Below, piece by piece: positions 50,819 to 59,838 of a stretch of DNA of 64,000 bases. The DNA comes from Levilactobacillus namurensis (lineage in GTDB: Bacteria; Bacillota; Bacilli; Lactobacillales; Lactobacillaceae). The notes beneath the pieces were generated by a model. It worked only from the letters and a program-made list of their open reading frames with translations. It did not search any database and was not told the DNA's origin. Position 1 is the stretch's first letter, and each line of letters starts with the position of its first letter. Both the position numbers and the translations under genes were made by a program. The stretch lies in contig NZ_CP134159.1 of assembly GCF_032197885.1 (NCBI RefSeq), positions 2,418,001-2,482,000 of the forward strand, read 5' to 3'.

Positions 50819-51861
50819 GGTAGATTGCAAATTTAATCCGAATTTTTGGACAAATTGGTCAGCATAACCTGATACGGTGTTTTCCAGTCAAGTATTTTAA
50901 GCGGTCGCTGGTTAATTTGGAGTAACGTCGTCGTTAAATCTTGAGCACTAATGTGCTCAAAACGAGTCCCCTTAGGATAAAAATAACGTAAATTCCGATT
51001 AAAGCGTTCATTACTACCACGTTCAGCTGGCGTATAAGCATGACAGTAATAGGTCTTAATACCATATTGTGATTCAAATGATACTAGCCCACTAAACTCA
51101 GTACCACGGTCCACAGTAAAACTGTGCACCGGTCCATTAAAAGTGGTTAGGAACTTAGTCAGTGCTTCATTAACACTCGCTGTCGTTCGGTCCTTTAACC
51201 GATATGCCCAAAGGAACCGTGATTTTCGATCGATTAAAGTTAATAAAACTGCCTTACTATGCCCACGAGGACCAACGACTGTATCTAGTTCAAAATCGCC
51301 GATGCGATTACGTTGATTAATCATCATGGGACGCTGTTCAATTGATCGCCCCAAAGATTGATTATATTTGGATCGTTGGTCAACGTTACGCCGTTGGCGT
51401 ACGCCATGTTCAGGTAGATCATTCAAGGAGAAATCAATTCTCCCCTGATTTAGCCAATTATAAATAGATTTAGTAGCTAGTTTAAATTCGTGAGCAATCA
51501 TTCCTGGTGACCAGCTTAGACGTAAATGGTTGAGAATTTTTTGCTTTAACTCATCGCTCAGCTTAGTTTTCCGACCACATCGTGATCGCTTGTATTCGGC
51601 ATCTGTTTGTGCTAATTCAGCCTGATAAGGTTGACATCGAGATAATTCATAAGAAATTGTTGACGGTGATTGGTTCAGCCGAACGCCCATTTGGATATTG
51701 GACAGCCCTAGTTCACAAAAGGTTTCGATTTTAATTCGTTCGGAATAGGTTATACTAGACAAAAGATCAGCTCCTAAAAGATGGGTTTGTGGTAAACACC
51801 ATTTTAAAGGAAGCTGATCTTTTTTGTCCGAACAGCGTTCGGATTAATTTTACAATCTACC
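50819..51861 (-). mobile_element. IS30-family insertion sequence (ISLpl1-like)
   Basis: 1043 bp with terminal inverted repeats beginning GGTAGATTG(C/T)AAA and continuing to TTAATCCGAA on both sides. TTAA flanks both ends, a possible 4-bp target duplication. The length equals that I recall for ISLpl1 of L. plantarum. It sits between the aldo/keto reductase and glyoxalase-type genes. Confidence 0.9.
50833..51762 (-). CDS. IS30-family transposase
   Basis: 309 aa. N-terminal helix-turn-helix (MGVRLNQSPSTISYELSRC) and a DDE catalytic core with Asp in FELDTVVG, Asp in SFTVDRGTEFSG and Glu in ERGSNERFNRNLRYF, the IS30 signature. The frame is full length and apparently functional. The coding sequence ends 14 bp inside the left IS end. 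Confidence 0.95.
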   Translation of the reverse strand: MSSITYSERIKIETFCELGLSNIQMGVRLNQSPSTISYELSRCQPYQAELAQTDAEYKRSRCGRKTKLSDELKQKILNHLRLSWSPGMIAHEFKLATKSIYNWLNQGRIDFSLNDLPEHGVRQRRNVDQRSKYNQSLGRSIEQRPMMINQRNRIGDFELDTVVGPRGHSKAVLLTLIDRKSRFLWAYRLKDRTTASVNEALTKFLTTFNGPVHSFTVDRGTEFSGLVSFESQYGIKTYYCHAYTPAERGSNERFNRNLRYFYPKGTRFEHISAQDLTTTLLQINQRPLKILDWKTPYQVMLTNLSKNSD

Positions 51862-51892
51862 TTAAAATAAAATATTAAGTGAGGTTCTTGAT

Positions 51893-52366
51893 ATGTCAAA
51901 TGGATTTTCAGTAGTTAACCATGTAGGAATCACCGTTAAAAATTTGGACAAGGCCATCCCATTTTATGAAGCTTTATTTGGTGTGAAGGTTGCTAATGTC
52001 GATCAAATTGGTGGCAAGCGTATGGCGGCTGTCCAAGGTCTAGATGATACTTTGATTAAGTATGCTAACGTTCATTTGGATAACATTAATATTGATATTC
52101 TGGAATACGTTGAGCCTAAATCAAGCACGGCTTCATATTCCAATGAACAAGTCAGCGCAATGCACATGTGCTTTGAAGTCGACGATATTCAAGCTGCCGT
52201 TGAACGGTTAAAGAAACTTGGCGTCGAGCCTGAAGGCGAACCAATGTACTTCACCGAAGATGATGGGTTAAAGAACGGGTTAGGCACGGGAGTTGTCTAT
52301 TTCCAAGATCCTGACGGCGCCCATTTGGAATTGATCGAACCTAAAGGTCCTTTCCAACGCGGTTAG
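51893..52366 (+). CDS. VOC-family (glyoxalase/epimerase-like) protein
   Basis: 157 aa with two beta-alpha-beta-beta-beta halves: N-terminal VVNHVGITVKNLDKAIPFYEALFG with a metal-ligand His, C-terminal YFQDPDGAHLELIEP with a metal-ligand Glu, and HMCFEVDDIQAAVERL between. VOC enzymes include glyoxalase I, epimerases and resistance proteins; the substrate is open. GAGG lies upstream of ATG 51893, 31 bp from the IS end, so its old promoter may have been lost. Confidence 0.85.
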   Translation: MSNGFSVVNHVGITVKNLDKAIPFYEALFGVKVANVDQIGGKRMAAVQGLDDTLIKYANVHLDNINIDILEYVEPKSSTASYSNEQVSAMHMCFEVDDIQAAVERLKKLGVEPEGEPMYFTEDDGLKNGLGTGVVYFQDPDGAHLELIEPKGPFQRG

Positions 52367-52416
52367 TTCGCATTAACGAAATCAGCTAAAAATCAATAAA
52401 AATACCAAACTATTTT

Positions 52417-52463
52417 AAAATGACCCTCCAAAATTGGAATCTTCAATCTTGGAGGGTCATTTT
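52417..52463. terminator. Terminator after the VOC-family gene
   Basis: AAAATGACCCTCCAA / TTGGAGGGTCATTTT, a perfect 15-bp stem usable in both directions. Confidence 0.88.
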
Positions 52464-52592
52464 GTGCTTAAAATTAAAATCCTGCTTTTACATGTCAGTA
52501 TGATATTTATTTAGAAGAGTTAAATTTAAAACAACAAATAGCTGTACTACCAGCCATTTCATTCTTGACATCCAAACGATCCTTACGTAAAA

Positions 52593-52624
52593 GCCTTATC
52601 TCAAAATCACTTTTGACATAAGGG
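52593..52624 (-). repeat. Boundary hairpin of the AT-rich island, right copy
   Basis: CCTTATCTCAAAA / TTTTGACATAAGG, the same as 48594-48627 bar one base, same orientation. It overlaps the last codons of the YolD-like gene and has TTTT on the minus side, so it also ends that operon. Confidence 0.7.
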
Positions 52625-53095
52625 CAACGGTCTTCGGATAACGGTTAAGTCGTGGGTAAGAGCGTCACTGCTTGGAGGTTCGCGATTGGAAAGACCCGCG
52701 GCGTCTAGGGTCACCGTATGGGCAGCGGTATCGAGCGCCGTGACGCGGCCCAGTACCGTATGGGATTCTCCCGTCTCCCCCTCAAAGTAGGTCAGCTTGA
52801 CCCGGGGGCGAGTGGCCAGTTGGGCCCGCACCTGGCGCAATCGGTGCTGCAACAGGTGCGCTTCTTCAAAGGGCAACCGCGATTGCTGCACCAGCTGTTC
52901 GCCACTCTCCGCAATCAAGTCGTTGTAGCCGGTCAGGGCCGCGAACGGCGCAAACTGGGCCGCCCGTTCGGCGTTGGTCATCGCCGGGTGGGCGGTAGAC
53001 CGGTGGTGCGGGAGTCGCATGATGTCGCGATAGGCATCGGTATTGTTGAACAGCGTTTCGGCAATGGCCCGTTTTTCCTGTTGGTCGTGCGTCAT
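52607..53095 (-). CDS. YolD-like protein
   Basis: 162 aa from the ATG at 53095, which overlaps the polymerase stop (coupled translation). The conserved block MTNAERAAQFAPFAALTGYNDLI is the hallmark of YolD-like proteins, which accompany UvrX/Y-family polymerases in Firmicutes and are thought to regulate them. The second half is a small beta-rich domain (RVKLTYFEGETGESHTVLGRV). The final residues PLPLCQK lie in the island-boundary hairpin. Confidence 0.85.
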   Translation of the reverse strand: MTHDQQEKRAIAETLFNNTDAYRDIMRLPHHRSTAHPAMTNAERAAQFAPFAALTGYNDLIAESGEQLVQQSRLPFEEAHLLQHRLRQVRAQLATRPRVKLTYFEGETGESHTVLGRVTALDTAAHTVTLDAAGLSNREPPSSDALTHDLTVIRRPLPLCQK

Positions 53096-54600
53096 GAGCG
53101 GTGACCTCCAATCTCCTGGTTCCGTTTCAATAATGTCGCCCCCGGCTGAAGGTCCGCCGCCCAAAATAGGGCGTTCTTGCCGAACTTCTCTTGAATCTTC
53201 AAGATGGCCTCTTGGGCCTGGCGTTCTCGCCGCTGGGTCGCCGTCTCCTGGGCCACTCGTTGCTCGACTTGCGGGCTCTGAAACAAGTCCAGCTGTTCGC
53301 CGTGGTCCCGGGCAGCAGCCTGCCGTTCGGTGACCACGTGGTTGACCGTCACCGTGAGCTTGCGCACCTGGTAATGCCGGTTGACCTTAGCCTCAAAGAG
53401 CCGCAAGACCGCCTGGCGCAACTGTTGCGTCGACGCCGTGGGCACCGGTAAGCTGGCACTCCCGTGGGCCGCCTTAAGCACCCGCCGCCCGTAAAAGTCG
53501 GTGGTGACCGCGCCACTAGCGTCGGCCGTGGTCAAGCTGGTGACGTCATAAGCCACGTGCAAAACGACCTGGTCACAGACCTGATGCTGCTTGACTAGGT
53601 CCAAGGCTAACGCGTCGATCATTTCGCGCGTGACGATTTTTGCCTTGGCAAACGGGTACGGCGTGGCCAGGACCTGCCCCGAGCCCAAGCTATGGTCACT
53701 AGGGCGGTAGGCCTTGATGTCGTGAATCGTGGTAGGCTCATAGCCCCAGGCATGGTCAATGATCAACTCGGCGACCCGCCCGAACTCTTGGTAGAGCTGT
53801 TCTTCGTTGTGGGCGTCCGACAAGGTCCCCAACGATTGGCGGGCAATGTCGCCCATGGTGTGCAGCCCCATCTTCTCTAGTCGCTGGGCGTACCCCTTGC
53901 CGATGCGCCAGAAGTCGGTCAGCGGCGTGTGGGCCCAGAGGTACTTACGGTAACTCAGTTCCGTGAGCTTGGCGATTCGGACCCCGTCCTGGTCGGCGGG
54001 AATCTTCTTGGCCACGATATCCATCGCGACCTTAGCCAGGTACAGGTTACTGCCAATCCCCGCCGTTGCGGTAATTCCGGTCTGGCGCTGAACCTCTTGG
54101 ATGATGCGCTTGGCCAGGTCATGGGCGGTGGTCTGGTAGAGCTTCAGATAGGCTGTCACGTCCATGAAGACTTCATCGATCGAGTAAACGTGAATCTGGT
54201 CGGCCGCAACGTATTTCAGGTAGATCTGATAGATTTGGTTGCTGACCTGCAGGTAGTAGGCCATCCGAGGCACCACCACCCGGTAGCTGACCGCAAGTGT
54301 CGGGTCGCGCAACAGCTGGTCGCGGTAGACCGATTCTCGCCGTAGCCGGTGATGGGCCTGGAGGGTTCGGTCACGGTTCAGTTCCGCCACCGCGTGTTCG
54401 ACCTGAAACAACCGGGGCCGTCCCGGCAAGCCGAACTTTTTCAAGGCCGGTGAGACCGCCAGACAGATGGTCTTATCGGTCCGGGACTGGTCGGCGACCA
54501 CCAGATTGACGTTCAACGGATCGAGGCCTAAGGCGGCACACTCCGCCGACGCGTAAAACGATTTCAAATCAATGGCAATGTAAGTTCGCGTAGCCGCCAT
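53092..54600 (-). CDS. Y-family DNA polymerase (UmuC/UvrX type)
   Basis: 502 aa from ATG 54600 (AAGGGGG upstream). Polymerase motifs: YIAIDLKSFYASAE with a catalytic Asp, VYSIDEVFMDVT with the catalytic Asp-Glu pair, TATAGIGSNLYLAKVAMDI, then HhH and little-finger regions; QLDLFQS near the C-terminus fits the beta-clamp motif QLxLF. Error-prone bypass of DNA damage. The promoter has a LexA-like box over its -35 and lies inside the upstream gene, so damage induction is expected. YolD follows directly. Confidence 0.92.
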   Translation of the reverse strand: MAATRTYIAIDLKSFYASAECAALGLDPLNVNLVVADQSRTDKTICLAVSPALKKFGLPGRPRLFQVEHAVAELNRDRTLQAHHRLRRESVYRDQLLRDPTLAVSYRVVVPRMAYYLQVSNQIYQIYLKYVAADQIHVYSIDEVFMDVTAYLKLYQTTAHDLAKRIIQEVQRQTGITATAGIGSNLYLAKVAMDIVAKKIPADQDGVRIAKLTELSYRKYLWAHTPLTDFWRIGKGYAQRLEKMGLHTMGDIARQSLGTLSDAHNEEQLYQEFGRVAELIIDHAWGYEPTTIHDIKAYRPSDHSLGSGQVLATPYPFAKAKIVTREMIDALALDLVKQHQVCDQVVLHVAYDVTSLTTADASGAVTTDFYGRRVLKAAHGSASLPVPTASTQQLRQAVLRLFEAKVNRHYQVRKLTVTVNHVVTERQAAARDHGEQLDLFQSPQVEQRVAQETATQRRERQAQEAILKIQEKFGKNALFWAADLQPGATLLKRNQEIGGHRS

Positions 54601-54637
54601 CTGGTGGTCCCCCTTCCTGATTTCACCTAGGACCTTC

Positions 54638-54673
54638 ATTATACTGAATTTTTTATAGGGGAACAAGCGTTTG
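54638..54673 (-). promoter_or_regulatory. SOS-type promoter of the polymerase Y operon
   Basis: Minus strand: TTGTTC (-35, 54666-54661), 17-bp spacer, TATAAT (54643-54638). The sequence CAAACGCTTGTTCC (54673-54660) over the -35 resembles the Gram-positive LexA box CGAAC-N4-GTTYG with a few mismatches. Confidence 0.6.
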
Positions 54674-56225
54674 CCTTGAATTTTAAAAAAAGGCCCCGCA
54701 ACCGAAGCTGCCGGACCAGGGCCTGGGTCGCCGCTTGCCGGTGGGCCTGCCGATCCTGGGCCACTAAATAATACTGGGCCAGGGCCGACAACGTGACGGC
54801 CGCCTGGTCAGCCGGTAAGTCGTAGAGCCGGTGATACCGCTGTTCAACTGTCGCGAAGGTCGTCGCGTCCGGAACTAGGGCGCGTAGCTGAGCCGGCGTC
54901 ACGTGATTCTTGCGTGCGGGAACCCAGCCTTGGGCGGGTTGTTGGTCTAGCCGGCGTTGGATGGCTTGACGCAAGGTATCCGGCCACCCGTTAGGTAACG
55001 GCTGCGATTGGTTCAGCCGATCCCGTAAGGTCGCCAGGTCCGCGTAAACGTGGGCGGATAACTGGTGCCCCTCCCAGCTGGCCTGCAACTCGGCTAAACG
55101 CCGTTGCCGGTCGCTGGGGGTTAGGTCAAAGCCCACCGCAGCGTTGAACAGATCATCGTACCAATCACGTTGCCGTTGAGCAGCCAATTGACGACTGCGC
55201 TGGTTCAAATCGGCAACCAGGTAACGGGGCACAATCTGTAGCCGTTCGGCCTGGATTCGGCTTTGATGGGCGAATTCCGTTGCCATGACCCCCAGCTGGT
55301 AGCTGTTGACTAGCCGGGCCACGGGCTTCGGCACCGGGACCGCTGCCAACCGCTGTTTAAAGACTCCCAATGGTTCCCGTTCAACCACTAACCGGGCTAC
55401 CGCCGTTAACCAGGTCTGGTACTCGCGTGATTGCCGTAACCGCTGTTCGGCCGTGGTCTGGGCGTCCGCCGCCGCTTGCCAGGCCCGCTGTTGTGCGCGT
55501 TCGGCTGCTTGCTGTTCCTGTAGAACGCGGCGTTGGCGTTGCTGGTCCAATGCTGCTTGGGCCGCCGCGTTTTTAGCTTGCAGGTCCGCGTACCCCTGCA
55601 GGTACGGCGAAAGTTGGCGGCCCGGAAGCGCGGTGGTGCGGTGTTTGAGGTAACCCGTCACCGTGGACTTGGTTCCCCGGCGAACCCACCGGTGCTGTGC
55701 GTGTTGGTTGCTGGGCAGGTGCGGGAGGGCGTCCGGCGTCCACAAGATTTCCGGCACCTGCGGATACTGCGCTGACAAGACATCGTACTGGGCCACCGCG
55801 TGGAAGTTATCCTCGGTGGTGATGGTCATCAGGTACTGCATTTCATCACTCATGAACTTCTTCACGCACTCGGACCCCACCACGATTTCCCGACCGTCCG
55901 AACGTAAGACCACGTGATACTCGTACCGCACTGGCAAATGGCAGAGCGCACAGTGATGCCACTGACCACGCTGGTCGCTGGGGTTGATGGCGTAAGGGGA
56001 ATCCGCCAACAGTTTCCAGGCCAGACTCCCCTGTACTAACCAGTCGATGCGACTTGCCGCCACCGCTTGTTTCGCCCGTGCAGTCAACCAATCACTGGTG
56101 GTCTTAACCGTGGGGTGGTCGCGTAAAACCGGCATCAACCGGGTCAACGCGGGGTCCGCCAATGCGGGGTAGGTCAGTTGTAAGAAGCGGTTCTCCGCCG
56201 GGGTCAAAATCGTGGTTGCCATCAC
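54639..56225 (-). CDS. Unknown protein with a CxxC...C zinc-type motif and long coiled coil
   Basis: 528 aa, no signal peptide or membrane helix. Residues about 93-125 carry HHCALCHLPVRYEYHVVL followed by GSECVKKFM, a three-Cys/His cluster that looks like a small zinc-binding domain joined to a GSEC motif. Residues 220-270 are a Gln/Ala/Arg-rich coiled coil, and the remainder is helical and basic. I know similar uncharacterised proteins in lactobacilli but no function. Its last codons contain the SOS promoter of the polymerase operon, so it may be co-transcribed with polymerase Y; a role in nucleic-acid metabolism is a guess. AAAGGA lies before GTG/ATG at 56225/56222. Confidence 0.6.
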   Translation of the reverse strand: MMATTILTPAENRFLQLTYPALADPALTRLMPVLRDHPTVKTTSDWLTARAKQAVAASRIDWLVQGSLAWKLLADSPYAINPSDQRGQWHHCALCHLPVRYEYHVVLRSDGREIVVGSECVKKFMSDEMQYLMTITTEDNFHAVAQYDVLSAQYPQVPEILWTPDALPHLPSNQHAQHRWVRRGTKSTVTGYLKHRTTALPGRQLSPYLQGYADLQAKNAAAQAALDQQRQRRVLQEQQAAERAQQRAWQAAADAQTTAEQRLRQSREYQTWLTAVARLVVEREPLGVFKQRLAAVPVPKPVARLVNSYQLGVMATEFAHQSRIQAERLQIVPRYLVADLNQRSRQLAAQRQRDWYDDLFNAAVGFDLTPSDRQRRLAELQASWEGHQLSAHVYADLATLRDRLNQSQPLPNGWPDTLRQAIQRRLDQQPAQGWVPARKNHVTPAQLRALVPDATTFATVEQRYHRLYDLPADQAAVTLSALAQYYLVAQDRQAHRQAATQALVRQLRLRGLFLKFKANACSPIKNSV

Positions 56226-56329
56226 AAGCAGTCGTTCCTTTCACCAATAGAATAGGAATAAGTTTACCACAAATCCACCCCAGAGAGAACGTACGTTTCA
56301 TTAAGCGTTGGACAGATAGTCTAGATCAG

Positions 56330-56486
56330 CGCCTTACCGGGTGGTCAGACAGGGCTGGAACGCCGTGGGCACAACTTCAAGCCCAAAGAACGGTCTCGAA
56401 GATTGGCCTTTGACTAGGGCAGCTGAGGAACGCTCCCCAAGTCAAATTTCACGGCTGAGCCCTGTCTGACCACCCTCACGGCTTAC
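56330..56486 (+). repeat. Structured intergenic repeat A, copy 12
   Basis: Complete: P1 CAGACAGGGCT/AGCCCTGTCTG, second stem GCCGTG/CACGGC, P2 CTTCAAG/CTCGAAG with one A-C mismatch, P3 TTTGACT/AGTCAAA with an inner AGC/GCT. A minus end fragment (56660-56686) lies 173 bp on, repeating the plus/minus arrangement. Confidence 0.9.
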
Positions 56487-56659
56487 ACCAGGTTTCGTCC
56501 AATTCTCCCGTCCTGTGACCTGCCCCATAACGTCTTGGTCTTTCGCAGAGTCTGCTCCCAAACTCAACTTTGAGCACCACGAATTTCTAAATCTTAAGTT
56601 CAGGTCTAGGGCACTCCAAATTTACTCTCCCCTCTGAATCAGCACTTGGATTTAAACGC

Positions 56660-56686
56660 AGCCCTGGCTGGCCGTCCGGTAAGGCG
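56660..56686 (-). repeat. Repeat A end fragment
   Basis: On the minus strand CGCCTTACCGGACGGCCAGC then CAGGGCT, the first 27 bp of a family A copy, then lost. The stretch 56487-56659 shows no gene. Confidence 0.65.
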
Positions 56687-56703
56687 GACTCACCACAGGC
56701 GTA

Positions 56704-56746
56704 AAAAAATTGGCCCCCAGGGTCATCCCTCCGAGCGCCAATTCAA
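56704..56746 (-). terminator. Intrinsic terminator of the UvrA-like gene
   Basis: Minus strand AATTGGC ... GCCAATT closing stem with GC-rich interior, followed by TTTTT. Confidence 0.8.
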
Positions 56747-56759
56747 CAATATGATGAGG

Positions 56760-59027
56760 TTAGTCTTGCATCCAAGCTTTCAAGGCCACGCCGGTGCGGG
56801 ACGTGGGAACCGTAACGGACTTGCGCGGCACGCCCGCGTACTGGATCCGGCCCCCATACTGGCCGGCGTCCGGACCCACGTCGATCAACCAATCAGCCTG
56901 GCTGATGACCGCCAGGTTGTGTTCGATAATAATCAACGAGTTTCCCGCCGTGACCAGCTGGTTGAAGAGCTTCAATAACCGGTCCGTATCCTGTAAATGC
57001 AGCCCGGCCGTGGGTTCGTCCAGCAGGTAAATCGTGCCCTGCTTCCCCAACTCGACCGCCAGCTTCAAGCGTTGCAATTCCCCACCCGACAAGGTGGTCA
57101 GGGGTTGGTCTAACGTGAGGTAGCCTAAACCGACCCGGTCTAAGTTTGCCAGTTGCTTGGCCACTGCTGGCGTGTCGCGGAAGAATTCTGCCGCGGCCGT
57201 GACCGACAGACTCAGTACCTCCGCAATATTGCGGTGATGGTACTGGTACTGTAAGGCCTGGTCACTGTAGCGTTTTCCCTGGCAGAGTTCACAGGTCTGC
57301 ACCACGGGGTCCATGAAGGCCATATTGGTGATGGTGACGCCCTTCCCCTTGCACCGGGGACAAGCGCCCTTGCCGTTATAGCTGAACCACCCCAGGGCCA
57401 CCCCGTTCTCCCGGCCAAAGAGCTTACGGATCTCGTCCAAGACGCCCAGGTAAGTCGCCGGGGTCGAGCGGATATTGATGCCGACCGGTGCCTGGGCCAG
57501 GTCGATGTAGTCGGTCTGCAAGTGTTGCTTAATCACACTCACCAACGAACTTTTCCCGGACCCGGCGACCCCGGAAATCACCGTCATGATTCCCAGCGGC
57601 ACATCCACGTCTACCGCGTGCAAGTTGTTTTGGGTCACCTGTCGCAGTGAGAGGTGGTCCGTTGCGGGGCGTTCTAAGCCCCAGGTGTGCGGCTGGCGTA
57701 GCCATTTTCCAGTCAACGTCTGGGAGGCCAACAGTTCAGGGTAGGTCCCCGTGAAGGTTACTTGACCCCCGGCGGACCCGGCATGGGGCCCCATCTCGAC
57801 TACGTAATCCGCAAAGGCGATCATCGCCGGGTTGTGTTCCACCACCAGAATCGTGTTGCCCTTATCCTTCAACTTGGTCAACGCCGCCTTGATCAACTGA
57901 ATATCGTGCGGGTGCAGGCCCACACTGGGTTCATCCAGGATATAGACCATGTCGACCAACGCACTGGTCAGGTACTTGGCGATGCGAATGCGTTGGGCTT
58001 CCCCGCCGGACAGGGAACTAGTCCCCCGGTCCAACGTCAGGTACCCTAAGCCGATGTCCACCAGGGATTGAATCTTGGTGGTCAATTCCCGGACCACGTC
58101 GGTCGCCAGGGGTTCCGTGATGCCCTGTAAGAAGGTCAACACGTGCCGGAGGTCCATGGCGGAGACTTCTGCGATGTTCTTCCCATTAATGTGGTTGGTC
58201 AGGACCTCGGCCCGTAATCGAGTTCCGTGACAGGTCGGGCAAGGCTTGCGGGTCACGATAGCAGCGATGGCGGCCTTGTGGTGTTCCGCTTCCTTTTTCC
58301 CGATGATCGACCGCCGAATCCGCGGAACGACGCCTTCGTACAGCGCCGTACGGGGAAAATCCTTCCCTGGATGAGCCAGCTTCTGTTGGGGCGCATGCAT
58401 CAAGAGGTCGTACTCTTCGGGCGTATAGTCCTTGATGGGCTTATCGTTGTCGAAGAGTCCGCTGGTCCCGTAACGCCGCCAACGCCAGGTGTTCGGCGCA
58501 AAACTGACGAAGGTGATGGCGCCTTGGTTCAACGACTTTTCGGGGTCGATCAGCTGGTGCTCATCGATGTCGTCCACGTACCCCAAGCCCTGACAGGTCG
58601 GGCACATCCCCTGTGGCAGGTTGAAGGAAAAGGTGTCGGAGTAACCAATAAACGGTTTCCCGATACGGGAGAACAAAAGACGCAACAGCGAATAGATCCC
58701 CGTATAGGTCGCCAAAGTAGACCGGACGTTCTTTCCCAGCCGTTGCTGGGCGATCACGATGGCCACGGGCAGATGTTCGATATCGCCCACGTGTGGCTGA
58801 CCGTACTTAGGTAAGTATTGCTGGGTGAAGCTGGGAAACGTCTCGTTTAATTCGCGCCGGGACGCCGCTGCAATGGTGTCAAACACCAGCGACGACTTCC
58901 CCGACCCAGATAGGCCCACGAAGACCGTGGTCTGGTATTTGGGTACCCGCAGGTTCACGTGCTGCAGGTTATTTTGCGTGGCATCTTGAATCTCAATGAA
59001 GCCTTGTGGAAATTCTGGTAATGACAT
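56760..59027 (-). CDS. UvrA-like ABC ATPase (UvrA2 / drug-resistance type)
   Basis: 755 aa, about 190 shorter than UvrA. Two ATPase halves: Walker A GLSGSGKSS and GVAGSGKSS, signatures SSLSGGEAQRIRIAKYL and TTLSGGELQRLKLAVEL, Walker B ILDEPSVGLH and LLDEPTAGLH. Zinc-type CxxC pairs are at CPTCQGLG, CPTCHGTR, CPRCKGKG and CELCQGK. The shortfall is in the N-terminal region that binds UvrB in true UvrA, so it is likely a UvrA2-type protein linked to resistance against DNA-binding drugs, not core repair. Lone gene; GAGGGG before ATG 59027. Confidence 0.88.
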   Translation of the reverse strand: MSLPEFPQGFIEIQDATQNNLQHVNLRVPKYQTTVFVGLSGSGKSSLVFDTIAAASRRELNETFPSFTQQYLPKYGQPHVGDIEHLPVAIVIAQQRLGKNVRSTLATYTGIYSLLRLLFSRIGKPFIGYSDTFSFNLPQGMCPTCQGLGYVDDIDEHQLIDPEKSLNQGAITFVSFAPNTWRWRRYGTSGLFDNDKPIKDYTPEEYDLLMHAPQQKLAHPGKDFPRTALYEGVVPRIRRSIIGKKEAEHHKAAIAAIVTRKPCPTCHGTRLRAEVLTNHINGKNIAEVSAMDLRHVLTFLQGITEPLATDVVRELTTKIQSLVDIGLGYLTLDRGTSSLSGGEAQRIRIAKYLTSALVDMVYILDEPSVGLHPHDIQLIKAALTKLKDKGNTILVVEHNPAMIAFADYVVEMGPHAGSAGGQVTFTGTYPELLASQTLTGKWLRQPHTWGLERPATDHLSLRQVTQNNLHAVDVDVPLGIMTVISGVAGSGKSSLVSVIKQHLQTDYIDLAQAPVGINIRSTPATYLGVLDEIRKLFGRENGVALGWFSYNGKGACPRCKGKGVTITNMAFMDPVVQTCELCQGKRYSDQALQYQYHHRNIAEVLSLSVTAAAEFFRDTPAVAKQLANLDRVGLGYLTLDQPLTTLSGGELQRLKLAVELGKQGTIYLLDEPTAGLHLQDTDRLLKLFNQLVTAGNSLIIIEHNLAVISQADWLIDVGPDAGQYGGRIQYAGVPRKSVTVPTSRTGVALKAWMQD

Positions 59028-59211
59028 GCCGTTACCCCTCTCTTAAGCACAAAAGTTGTCACCAATTAGCTTAGCACATTCGCGGGATTCTCCGCGACTT
59101 TCAAGGCTTACCGTCCGCCAGTCCCCCCTGAATTTTCTCACCGGGGCACCCCAATTTCTATCCCCGTTTCCTCGACAACGGCCTTCAACCGTGCTACAGT
59201 GGATTCATTTC

Positions 59212-59228
59212 TTACTAATAGTTAGTAA
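59212..59228. promoter_or_regulatory. Operator-like palindrome TTACTAA-TAG-TTAGTAA
   Basis: Perfect 7-bp arms, 20 bp before the FMN-reductase start and just after a CTACAGT -10-like box. The half CTTACTAATA recurs at 62298-62307 before the HesB-like gene at a similar position. Confidence 0.55.
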
Positions 59229-59247
59229 TTTTACGGAGGCCTTTTCC

Positions 59248-59838
59248 ATGACAAAGATTGCCCTGATTCTCGGCACCACCCGGTCATCTTCGCTGGGTGC
59301 CCAGATCTTCAGTTACTTAAAGCACCAGTTTCCCAACACCGCGGACGTGACCTACACCTGGCTGGATCTGCGTGACTACCCGTTGCCGTTCTACGACCAC
59401 CCCGAGACGCCCCTAGACCGCCCCATTAGCCAGCCGACCGCTACCGAAAAGGCCTGGTTGGACCAACTCGCGGCCCAGGATGGCTACGTGATTTTAAGTC
59501 CTGAATACGACCACGCGATTCCCGGTGGGCTGAAGAACGCCCTAGACTCGGTTGGCGGCCAGGTCGACCACAAGCCGGTTCAAGTGGTGACCTATTCCCA
59601 CTATAGTGATGGCGGAATGCTGGCCGCCGCATCGGTGGTGCCGATTCTCCAGATGCTTAAGATGTTCGTACTGCCGACGCCGGTGCTCCTCTGGAACGCT
59701 GACCAGAATTTCACCGCCGAGGGGACCCTCCGACCAGACGTCGCCAACAGTGACCATTTCGCCCAACGGCTCCGGGACGCGCTGGCTGAGGTGACCTTCT
59801 ACAGCCGCTTGCTGAAAGCCCACCCCTACCACGCGTAA
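59248..59838 (+). CDS. NADPH-dependent FMN reductase
   Basis: 196 aa from ATG 59248 (GGAGG 8 nt upstream; in-frame codons back to 59056 lack a site). Flavodoxin-like fold: LILGTTRSSSLG binds the FMN phosphate, and LSPEYDHAIPGGLKNALD is the family signature for the flavin pocket. Reduces FMN or quinone-like compounds with NADPH; close to azoreductase/chromate reductase types. The operator palindrome upstream suggests a repressor responding to oxidants or quinones. Confidence 0.88.
   Translation: MTKIALILGTTRSSSLGAQIFSYLKHQFPNTADVTYTWLDLRDYPLPFYDHPETPLDRPISQPTATEKAWLDQLAAQDGYVILSPEYDHAIPGGLKNALDSVGGQVDHKPVQVVTYSHYSDGGMLAAASVVPILQMLKMFVLPTPVLLWNADQNFTAEGTLRPDVANSDHFAQRLRDALAEVTFYSRLLKAHPYHA

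Noticed and set aside
48594..52624. Prophage or integrative element
   Set aside because: No integrase, relaxase, capsid or lysis module; the GH25 genes at 13-17 kb have signal peptides and no phage neighbours.
59056..59247. 64-residue N-terminal extension of the FMN reductase
   Set aside because: The reading is not family-like and crosses the promoter palindrome; ATG 59248 has a clear ribosome site.
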